Assembly: GCF_024679095.1 (NCBI RefSeq)
Contig: NC_066522.1
Coordinates: forward strand, 5,419,314-5,483,313
Direction of reading: 5' to 3'
Source: Eriocheir sinensis
Taxonomy: Eukaryota > Arthropoda > Malacostraca > Decapoda > Varunidae
DNA length: 64,000 bases
How positions within the stretch are numbered: the first letter of the stretch is position 1; each line of letters opens with the position of its first letter. The notes under the pieces were generated by a model. The model saw only the letters and a list, made by a program, of their open reading frames with translations, was not told where the DNA came from and ran no database searches. Positions 48,925 to 64,000 of the stretch are shown one piece after another. The translations under genes and the position numbers were made by a program.

Positions 48925-51630
48925 ATGTAAAATTCTTTGACTTCCTTAACTCTAAAGTGGAGCACATCTTGACACACTCTCCCTTCGTTGAACTCTCCAT
49001 CCTCGGAGATTTCAATGTTCACCACCATATTTGGCTTTCATCCTCTTTCACTGACCAGCCTGGCGAATGTTTACAACTTTGCTCTTCTCAATGACCTAGA
49101 GCAGTTGGTTCAGCATCCTACACGTATTCCCGACCGTCTTGGAGACCGGCCCAACATACTAGACCTCTTCCTTACCTCTAACCCTTCTGCTTACTCTGTC
49201 AAACTGTTCTCTCCGTTGGGCTCCTCCGATCACAACCTTATTTCTGTATTCTGTCCTATCGCTCCTGTACACCCTCTGGACCCACCGAAGAGGCGATGCT
49301 TCTGGCATTTTGCTTCAGCTTGGTGGGACGACCTGAGGATGTACTTTTCCGATTTCCCGTGGAATGATTACTGCTTCCAGGATAGAGACCCCTTTGTGTG
49401 TGCCCAGCGCGCCACAGAGGTGATTGTCTCAGGAATGGAGGCATACATTTCACGTACTTTCTCTACTCCCCATGCTAAAAAGCCTTGGTTTAATCACGCT
49501 TGTTATCGTGCTGTCAAAGATAGAGAGGCAGCTCACAAAAGGTACCAGAGCCTTCGAACTCCCGCTAACCATGACCTTTACATTTCCGCCCAGAATCGCG
49601 CCAAATCTATTCTTCGGCTTACCAAAAACTCCTTTATCCATAGCAGATGTCAACACCTTGCTTTCTTTAATTCTTCCAGAGACTTCTGGCACTTAACCAA
49701 AAATATCTCCTCCAATCTCACTTCTTCTTTCCCGCCTCTTCTTAACCCAGACGGCAGCACTGCCGTCTCTTCTATCTCTAAGGCTGAACTCATCGCTCAA
49801 ACTTTCTGTAACAACTCCACTCTGGACGATTCTGGGTATATTCCTCTTACTCATCCCCCCTCCGACTCCTTTATGCCTGTTATTAAGATTCTTCCTAATT
49901 ATGTTTTCTATGCCCTCTCTGGCCTCAACTCTCAGAAGGCTTATGGACCTGATGGAGTGCCTCCTATTGTCCTTAAAAACTGTGCTTCCGTGCTGACACC
50001 CTGCCTGGTCAAACTCTTTCGCCTCTGCCTATCAATATCTACCTTTTCTTCCTGCTGGAAGTACGCCTTCGTATAGCCTGTGCCTAAGAAGGGTGACCGT
50101 TCCAATCCCTCAAACTACCGCCCTATAACTTTACTTTCCTGTCTATCTAAAGCTTTTGAATCAATCCTTAACCAGAAGATTCAAAACCACTTTTCCACTA
50201 GTAATAACCTTCTATCTGATCGCTAGCATGGGTTCCGCAAGGGCCGTTCTACTGGCGATCTTCTTGCTCTCTTAACTGATACTTGGTCATCCTCTCTTAG
50301 CCGTTTCGGTGAAACTTTCTCAGTTGCGCTAGACATATCGAAAGCCTTCGATAGAGTCTGGCACAAGTCTTTGGTTTCTAAACTGCCCTCTTTCGGATTC
50401 TATCCTTCTCTCTGTTCCTTTATTTCCAGTTTCCTTTCCGGCCGTTTTATCTCTGCTGTGGTAGACGGTCACTGTTCTTCTCATAAACCTATTAACAGTG
50501 GTGTACCACAGGGCTCTGTCCTATCACCCACTCTCTTCCTGTTATTCATCAATGATCTTCTTTCCATAATAAACTGTCCTATCCACTCATACGCTGATGA
50601 TTCCACTCTGCATTATTCAACTTCTTTCAACAGAGGACCCTCTCAACAGTAATTACATGACTCCAGGCTGGAGGCTGCAGAACGCTTAACCTCAGACCTT
50701 ACTATCATTTCCGATTGGGGTAAAAGGACCCTAGTGTCCTTCAATGCCTCAAAAACCCAATTTCTCCACCTATCAACTCTATATAATCTTCCAAACACCT
50801 ATCCCCTATTCTTCGACAACACTCATCTGTCACCATCTTCAACACTAAACATCCTCTGTCTATCCTTAACTCAAAATCTTAACTGGAAACTTTACATCTC
50901 GTCTGTCACTAAATCAGCTTCCTCGAGGTTGGGCGTTCTGTATCGTCTCCGCCAGTTCTTCTCCCCCGCACAGTTGCTATCCATATACAGGGGCATTGTC
51001 CGCCCTCGTATGGAGCATGCATCTCACGTGTGGGGGGGCTCCACTCATACAGCTCTCTTGGACAGAGTGGAGTCTAAGGCTCTTCGTGTCATCAGCTCTC
51101 CTCCTCTTACTGACAGTCTTCTACCTCTTTATTTTTTTATTATTTTTTTTTTTATTTTTTTATTTTTTTTTACGTCGTTGCCTGTTGCGCCGGTAGGCAT
51201 CTTCCTGGTGGGGCCTGATGGTCGGCCCAAGGCTTCTTCCAGGTGGGGCCTGATGGTCGGCCCAAGGCTTCTTCCAGGTGGGGCCTGATGGTCGGCCCAG
51301 CCCGTTCTGGCGCAGGCGAGTGTTTATAGTGGCGCCATCTTGTCATGTTGCCTCTCTATCTTGTATCGATATTTTCACGCTGACTGCTCTTCTGAACTTG
51401 CTAACTGCATGCCTCCCCCCCTCCCGCGGCCCCGCTACACGCGACTCTCTACTCATGCTCATCCCTATACTGTCCAAACCCCTTACGCAAGAGTTAACCA
51501 GCATCTTCACTCTTGCATCCCTCACGCTGGTAAACTCTGGAACAGTCTTCCTTCTTCTGTATTTCCTCCTGCGCACGACTTGAATTCTTTCAAGAGAAGG
51601 GTATCTGGACACCTCTCTTCCCGGACTTGA
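48925..51630 (+). pseudogene. Broken LINE-A endonuclease/reverse transcriptase
   Basis: The N-terminal part shows endonuclease/exonuclease/phosphatase-type motifs: ILGDFNVHH (frame to about 49050), then after a frame change DLFLTSNPS and [10 protein letters not shown], the catalytic SDH box. Such an endonuclease nicks the target DNA. The linker ([15 protein letters not shown]) and RT follow: PVPKKGDRSNPSNYRPI, GFRKGRSTGD, ALDISKAFDRVWH, NSGVPQGSVLSP and an intact catalytic HSYADDSTLHYS. In-frame stops at about 50074, 50224 and 50650, a frame change near 50200, and the SINE at 51131 inactivate it. The C terminus resumes at 51340 and ends LSSRT. Confidence 0.9.
51131..51338 (-). mobile_element. 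SINE-S tail fragment inserted in LINE-A, with 35-bp tandem units
   Basis: The T-rich stretch (51131-51175) is the A-rich tail on the opposite strand. It is followed by three copies of GGGCCTGATGGTCGGCCCA units at an exact 35-bp spacing (51211, 51246, 51281). The SINE-S block GGCGCAGGC...TAGTGGCGCCATCTT then follows. LINE-A coding similarity stops at 51130 and resumes at about 51339. Confidence 0.8.
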
Positions 51631-51736
51631 CGTCTCTTTCGGCCACCTCTTTGGATTCTTTTAGTGAGCAGCGAGTAGCGGGCTTTTTTTTTATTATTGT
51701 TTACTTTTTTGTGCCCTTGAGCTGTCTCTTTTGTTG

Positions 51737-51972
<236 letters not shown>

Positions 51973-51976
<4 letters not shown>

Positions 51977-54389
51977 TATATGTCTGGTTAAACGTGATAG
52001 TCAGTTCAATGTTAACTATTTTCTTTAGAAAATTCTCTTCTCTCGGATAATAGTCCTATTCTCTTTGTCAATTTGGTGATGACTTCACCGTAAGTGGTCA
52101 TCTTTGTATCCAGATCGCGATTTCGGGTTTCTTAACCCTTCTTCAGTGGCTTGAAGTGTTCGGTGGAGGAGTAGTTTTCTGCTCGCTGGTGGAGAGAGAA
52201 TGGCTGGTGCACGCCGGGTGCCCGGTATTTAAGGCGTGTCGTCTCCCTCCCCGTGTTGCGCACCGGCTGCTGATTGGTTAGGCTGGTGCGCAGCACTCCT
52301 GCGCATACTGGAGAGCCTGTAGATCTAGGGCCTGCTTGTTTGTTGGGCCCATTTCTTGTATGTTGAGGGCTTCTAGAATCGGGAGGCGTCGTTCGTCGGG
52401 GCATCTTGCGATTATGTCTGTGTTTTCTTCTAAAATTTTCCTTGTTAGCACTGTATTGTGCTTCTGTAGTAGGTGTTGGCGCGGGGCTCCGGATGTCAGG
52501 TGGTAGCTCATTCGCCTGCTCAGCTTCATCGTTGTCATGCCGATGTAGGTTGAGGGGAGGGCTTCGCAGATCCCTCGTTTACAAATAAACCTATAAACGA
52601 CATGCGACTCCTGTGTAGGCGGCTTTTCTTCTTGGGGCTGTTTCTCATAATTAGGTGGCTTGTTTTCTTCTTGTAGTATATGACGATGTTCAGTTTCTTC
52701 TCGGGATCTGTTGGTGTGACGTTTCTTCTTATGATTTGTTTCATTATTCTTTCATCTTCTTTATACGCAGTAGAGAAGTGTGATTTGTAGTAAATATTGA
52801 TGTTATTTTTCTCCTCCGTTGTGTTGTTGGTTGCAGCGTGCCATTGATCCATTATTTTCCTGGTTTGCCTGTAGATGTCTGCTTTGTCAAAACCGTTGTT
52901 GAGTAGTACCTGGGTAGACCGATCTATTTCATGGTGGATTTGCTGCCAGTTACTACAGTGGGTGAGTGCTCCGGATGTAGGCCCCTATGGTGGAGTCTTT
53001 GTAGCGTTTGGGGCACTCGCTCCTTCCATTGAGACAGTGACCTGGGTTAGTAGCCTTCACGTAGACAGCAGTGTTGAAGGCGTCTTGATCTTGCTTGACG
53101 AGGATATCCAGGAAAGGCATGGATCCGTTGGTGCTATGCTCGATGGTGAAGTTTAATCCGGATAATTCTTGAAGGAGTCTTCTGAGATGTTCGGCGTCCT
53201 CGGTGCTTGTGGTTTTGATGAAAATGTCGTCGATGTAGCGGCAGTATATATCAGGTCTCTTGGTGGTCTTAAAGGCTTCTTCCTCTATGCAGCCCATGAA
53301 GAAGTTCGCCATCAGGACTCCCAGCGGGAGCCCATGGCGACTCCATCCACTTGTTGATACTTGTTACCTCTAGGGCAGGTGAATGGTGCCTTTGTGCAGC
53401 ACTCAAGAAGGCTGCGTAGCGTTGGCTCAGGGATGTCTAGGCTCGGGTGTCGTCATTATGATAAACTCGTTGCAAGATGTATTCGATGGTTCGGTCGATA
53501 GGTACGTTCTTAAATTATGATTCAACATCCAGAGAAGCGATGTTTCCTTCGTGTTGTTTGACTTGAGGATGTCAAGGAAGTCAGCTGCTGAGGTCAGGCT
53601 GTAGGTGGATGGTACATAAGGTGTCAGCGTAGCACACAGCCTCTTCGCGATGGTGTAGGTTGGCGTGGGATTTGCGATATGATGGGCCTTAGTTTGATTC
53701 CAGGCTTGTGTATCTTCACGTTGCCGTAGCAGTATCCCATTTTAAATTCTCCAGAAATCATGTTGAACTTGATGTAGTTGATTGAAAATTTACTGGTAGA
53801 AATCAGCTTGTTTAGTTTCTTTTCAAACTTTCTGTGGGGTCCTTTGTTATCTTGGTGAACTTGGTTTCGTCCTTCAGGATGTCGTCCATTTTATCCATGT
53901 ATTCAGAGGTGTTCATTATGACGTATGATGCAGACTTGTCGGCTTTTCTTACAGTGATGTTATGGTCTGCTTTAAGTTGCTTAGCGGCTTCAATGTGTCG
54001 TTCTTCACGATCTTGCTTTTGCAGTTTCCTCTTGATTTGGATGCTTCTGCGACGACTTCTTGCTGGAATGTTGGCTGCACAGTAACTTCACCTCGCCTGG
54101 CTAGGTTTGCGATGTCGTCGAGTAGAATCTCACATTCTACTCTTTTTTGGTGTTTCCTCGGCTTTGTCATGACATGGCAGTTGAGACCGAAGTTTAGTAG
54201 TTCCTCTTGATCAGGTGTCAGGGTCTTGTCTGATAAATTAATGTAACCCTTGATGGGCCGGGTTTGTTTGAGCTCGCCTCCATTAAGGTTGATCAGCTTC
54301 CTCTGGTTAGATCTTGTGGTGGAGCTGCGGTGTTGGTCAGTTATATTCTTCAACATGGAGTCTATGGTATCTTTAAGCGTTGCACTAAT
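51973..54389 (-). mobile_element. Penelope-like element, minus strand, 5'-truncated
   Basis: Reverse complement of the plus-strand element at 54390-57568. Its 3' side (51973-52560) contains the same pseudo-LTR block. The RT motifs (YCRYIDDIF at 53235-53262) and GIY-YIG region (52500-52610) can be read with several frame breaks (near 52560-52660, 52970, 53340-53900 and 54000). It is truncated at 54389 in the N-terminal region (ISATLKDTIDSMLKN). The pair forms a large inverted repeat, an arrangement known from Penelope elements. Confidence 0.9.
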
Positions 54390-57841
<3,452 letters not shown>

Positions 57842-57844
57842 TAT

Positions 57845-58456
<612 letters not shown>

Positions 58457-58459
58457 GAC

Positions 58460-59686
<1,227 letters not shown>

Positions 59687-59689
59687 AAC

Positions 59690-62215
59690 GGGAGGGTAAA
59701 TCTTGCTTTCCTGACACTTAGGGAACTCATAATGTCAACTTCTTGGTGAGTAAGTTATTTCAAGATGGCAAGAAAAGAGGAGTGAGAGGAAGAGAGTGAC
59801 GGGGAGTGCGAAAAGGAAGGAGGGAAGGAAAGCAGGAAGGAAGCGTAGAATTGGAGCAAAGACGATGAGTTTACAGGTATCAAGTAGGAAGAAAAGAGCG
59901 TCACAGAGAGTAAGAGGATGGGCACACGAGGACAAGACGAGATGGGGAAAAGAAGGCATGCTGTTATTAGATGATGTTACCTGCTGCTTTTATTACATCT
60001 TCTTGCCTAATTCGCTCACTGTGAAAATTATGTAATATCGGATAAGGATACTTTCAATGGTGTAAAAGGGATAGATAGTAAACAAAAGACATAAGAAGAA
60101 AAGATAAAACATGGAATTGAAGAAGAAACGGAGAGAGAAAGAATTAGTGGATGAATGGGAAAAAATGAAAATTGAGACCATATTTCGAAGAGTTGAAAGG
60201 GAGGGAAAAAGGAGGAAAGATCTCTATCGAAAGGAACAAAGTAAATGTAGAAATACTGAGATTGACGGGGAGTTAAGCTGAGACAAGGGACGTGAGGAGA
60301 GGAAATAATTGAAAGGGAGAGGAAGGAGGGGAAAGTGTAGTTGGTGGGCGGGGTGGCGAGAGTGATGTTGGGTGCATCTTGTGGAACGTCACGGTTAAAG
60401 TCTACGGTGACGTTTTGCCGCATTTCATTACCCGTTGCCACGAGTGTAGTCCCGTATCTCGAAACACAAGAACATGAGATTACAAGAGGCTAACCGGCTT
60501 ACACAATCCAACTCCTGTAAACCTAATACAAATTATCTCTCCTTTCCATGAAATTGATACAAAGAAAATAATGAAATGAGAAAAAAAGGGGAAATAGAAA
60601 AAAATGAGAGGAGTAAGGAAAAAATAAAATCGAACAATATTGGCAAACGAAGTAAAAGATCTTGATACAAAGAAAAAAAAGCTGAAATACGAGAAGAAAA
60701 GAAGGAGAGAAGAAATTTAATGAGTAGGAGACGACAAAGGATACCCAGAGGACACAAAAGAAAAGAAACACAAAAGAGTTGAAACGGAGAACAAAGAAAA
60801 GCAATCAAAAGAAGGAAGAAAAGAAAACATACTACATAAAGAAGGACAACAACGTAGCTCAGAGGTGAAAGCAATACTGTCGTTAGAAAAGAAAGTAAGA
60901 GGATATCAGAAAGCACTAAAGGAAATCGAAAAAAATAAAATCACTGAAAATATCGACTGAAAACTGAAAACAATGAAGATAAAAGTTAGAGATGAATGGG
61001 CGGAGAAGAAGTTGGATACAAAGTACGAGAGAATTTGATTTTGGTAAAAAAAAACAAAGAGCGGAGATTCAAGAAGAGAAATATGGTAAATAAGGAACAA
61101 AAGCGGAAATGAGATCAAAGGAGAGATAATCGAAAAACTGATTTAAAGAAAAGTCAATAGGAAACTGATTAAAGGAAGGAGAACAAAGTAGAGATAACAA
61201 AAAAATAAAATACAGAGCAAATACAAACAGCACACGATCGAAAAAACTGATGTGAAGAAGAGTGAAAAAGAAACTGATTAAATTTGGGAGAAAGAAGTAA
61301 AGAGAACAAAGATAAAAAAAAAAAACAGACGAGGCGAGGACGGAAGCAACGGTTCTTGACTCGCTTCAACGCGACGCAAATGTCTAAGGCTGAATGGAAG
61401 GGGAGGAGGAGGAGGAAAGGCTGATGAGGAGGAGAAGGGAGGGCAAGAAGACGAGGAATAAAAAAGAAAAAGAAAGGAAAGAGAAAAGACATAAAAGCCT
61501 GAAGAAAGGAAAGAAACATTTGGACGAAGAGGAAGATGAAGAACATTGAAGAAACATTGAACACGGAAACACGGACGAGCAGACAAGAATGAAGCATCTT
61601 AACTTGTAATGAGGCCGCCTCCTTGTGATTTAAACTATTCGTCAAGGACTTCAATGACCAACAAAACAAATTAAACTCATTCCTGTACGTACTCACTACC
61701 AAGTTCGCTTCAGTCTTGTTGCAACGAAGTAACGGTCCATGCGATGTTCAAAGAAGATAATCGATTTTGCAGTAAGTAATTATGAAGGAAGCGTGTTACA
61801 ATGTTGAAAGAAGAGTATCAAAGACAAGGGGAAGAATAAGAAGACGAAAGAATGACCAGGACACGATACACAGGAGGAGAGTTCCTACGAGTCAGGATAA
61901 AAAAAAAAGAGAAGACGAGTGAACACTAGAAGCGAAGGAGGAGGAACGAGTGGGCAGTAGCAAGGGAGACTGTTTTTTAGTAAGGGGTCGAGACGAAGAG
62001 ACATGGGGTGCGAGATACAGATGTTGCTGATTGAGCTGGTGATATGGAGCAAAGAAACAGGACAAGGAAAACGAAACTGAGAAATCACGCTAGATACGAA
62101 AGGGGATAGAAGAGGAGGAGGAGGAGGAGGAGTTAGAGAAGGGCCAAGTCAGTGTCAGGAGGAGCGTCGTAAGGGAGATAAAAGATGGTGGGAGGAGCGT
62201 TAAAGGAAATGGAAT
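59690..62215. other. Purine-rich unassigned DNA, 2.5 kb
   Basis: Strong A/G bias on the plus strand, giving Phe/Ser/Leu-rich minus frames up to 177 codons. I see no protein motif in them. A diverged piece of the dispersed ACATAAGAAC repeat lies near 60465-60525. Confidence 0.5.
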
Positions 62216-62219
62216 GCAA

Positions 62220-62220
<1 letters not shown>

Positions 62221-62310
<90 letters not shown>
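62221..62310. repeat. (GA)n microsatellite
   Basis: About 45 GA units. Confidence 0.97.
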
Positions 62311-62312
<2 letters not shown>

Positions 62313-62314
62313 AG

Positions 62315-62750
62315 GAGGAGGAGCAGGACAACACGACTTAGTCTCTGTCTCAAGGTAATGGCTCTTTCGTGTTTAACATTAGTGCTCTTCTTCTCTCATC
62401 TCCTTCCTCTGCCATCTGCTTTTCCTCCTTTTTCTCTTCCTCTGCTCCTGCTTCTGTTTCCTCCTCCTCCTCCTCCTCCTCCTCCTTTAACTTTTCGTGA
62501 CCCTTCTCTTCTCCTTTCTCCTTATTCTCCTTCTACTCCCCCGTCTCCTCCTCCCTCTTTTTTTCTCCCTTTCCCCCTCCTCACATCAAGTTGAGAGTTA
62601 TGAGATGGGAAGGAGGAGGAGGAAGAGAAAGGGGGAAGAGGAGGAGGAAGAGGAGGAGGAAGAGGCAGAAGTAGAGGAAGAAAAAGAAGAAGAAGATCAA
62701 AAGAAGGCGACTTTGAAGTGATCACAATATGCTCTACAAGGGAAGTAAGA
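62315..62750. other. Pyrimidine-rich to purine-rich switch
   Basis: C/T-rich 62370-62580 with a CTC run (62459-62486), then abruptly G/A-rich 62605-62700. The strand bias inverts at about 62590. No gene. Confidence 0.5.
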
Positions 62751-62754
62751 AACA

Positions 62755-62755
<1 letters not shown>

Positions 62756-62826
<71 letters not shown>
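62756..62826. repeat. (AC)n microsatellite
   Basis: About 35 AC units. Confidence 0.97.
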
Positions 62827-62829
<3 letters not shown>

Positions 62830-63480
62830 CTCTCTTTTCTTATCTCCCTAGTGTCAGTATCTTTGGCTTTTTGGTGGCTTCCCTTCAGTCTCTTCTGCTC
62901 TCCCCGTTCTTCCCGTCCTTCCCAGTCTTATCCCTCCCCTTCCTCCCTCTGTCCCTCCTTCATCTCCCCTTTACCTATCATTTCCTTTTCCTCCTCTTAA
63001 TTTCCATAATCAAACACATTTATTCCAACTTGTCCGATACTCTTCCTGAGACAAAGCAAAAAGTAGATAGAATTCCCCTAACTCTCTCCTTCTCTCTATC
63101 TTTCTCTCTCCCTCTCCGTCTATCTACCTATCTATCTTTCTTTCTCTCCCATTTTTCCTTTAGCCGGGCCCAAGCAAGAGGGAGATATATGAACGAAACT
63201 TAAGTCGTGCTGTTAGAATGGAATCGAATCCCAGGTTTACCCGAGACATAAATTTTACAACGCTTTTGCCACCACCACCACCGCGACCATCCTTCCATCC
63301 TCCTACCCGCTCCAACTTTCAGCTTGCAACCTCCCCCTTTCCGCCTTCGAACATTTCAGCTTCTCCTTAGTTCGCTTCGTCGAGGAATCAGGAAAGAAGG
63401 AAGGGAGCGAGGAAGGGAGGAAGTGTTCGCCTTACTCTTGATTTAGTAATAACTGAACCGTGAGCGAGGTGAAAGTGAGC
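62830..63480. other. Unassigned DNA, pyrimidine-rich
   Basis: C/T-rich with TCTATC short repeats near 63095-63140. No gene. Confidence 0.5.
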
Positions 63481-63482
63481 CG

Positions 63483-64000
<518 letters not shown>

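Overview
The window looks like non-coding, repeat-saturated nuclear DNA of an arthropod, most likely a decapod crustacean. That is an inference from three things: very long dinucleotide and trinucleotide microsatellites every 1-3 kb, several families of tRNA-derived SINEs ending in (AC)n, and jockey/CR1-type LINEs, a Penelope-like element, hAT, Tc1 and MITE-like DNA transposons nested in one another. There are no bacterial features, operons, ribosome binding sites or CRISPR arrays. Most long open frames are read-through of microsatellites or of a 25-bp minisatellite.

One candidate host gene is visible. At 16927-18209 (+) an intronless acidic, repeat-rich protein of about 427 codons ends in a KH-like fold. 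It carries one apparent 1-base frameshift at the edge of its 60-bp repeat block.

Layout. 1-4160: 5'-truncated copies of a jockey-type LINE (here LINE-A), an AAT array and a tRNA-derived SINE. 4330-12083: a tandem duplication whose second copy was invaded by an outer hAT-like element (5525-10395), which holds an inner hAT-like element (5560-8838), which in turn holds a LINE-A copy and a fold-back MITE; a further minus-strand LINE-A sits at 10551-11777. 12700-16670: SINE, CT arrays, and hAT and Tigger-like ends. 16927-18209: the KH-like gene. 18925-19808: a second LINE family (LINE-B) split by a palindromic MITE with a TTA target duplication. 20538-25190: SINEs and a 1.3-kb GGT-rich minisatellite. 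27448-28420: a broken Tc1-like transposase. 28890-33872: three more LINE reverse-transcriptase remnants and a cluster of three minus-strand SINEs. 36777-38512: about 69 copies of a 25-bp minisatellite. 41560-42650: a GC-rich repeat and a SINE. 44470-46050: pyrimidine-rich degenerate minisatellites. 48758-57841: LINE-A inside a (TA)n tract, then an inverted pair of Penelope-like elements, one with pseudo-LTRs. 58201-64000: mostly (GA)n and purine-rich DNA, ending in a compound satellite.

All RT and transposase reading frames carry stops, frameshifts, truncations or catalytic substitutions, so no autonomous element is intact here. The window's main interest is its insertion history, which can be ordered from target duplications and from an internal uninterrupted paralogue of the target site. 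A second theme is how closely element ends are tied to microsatellites.
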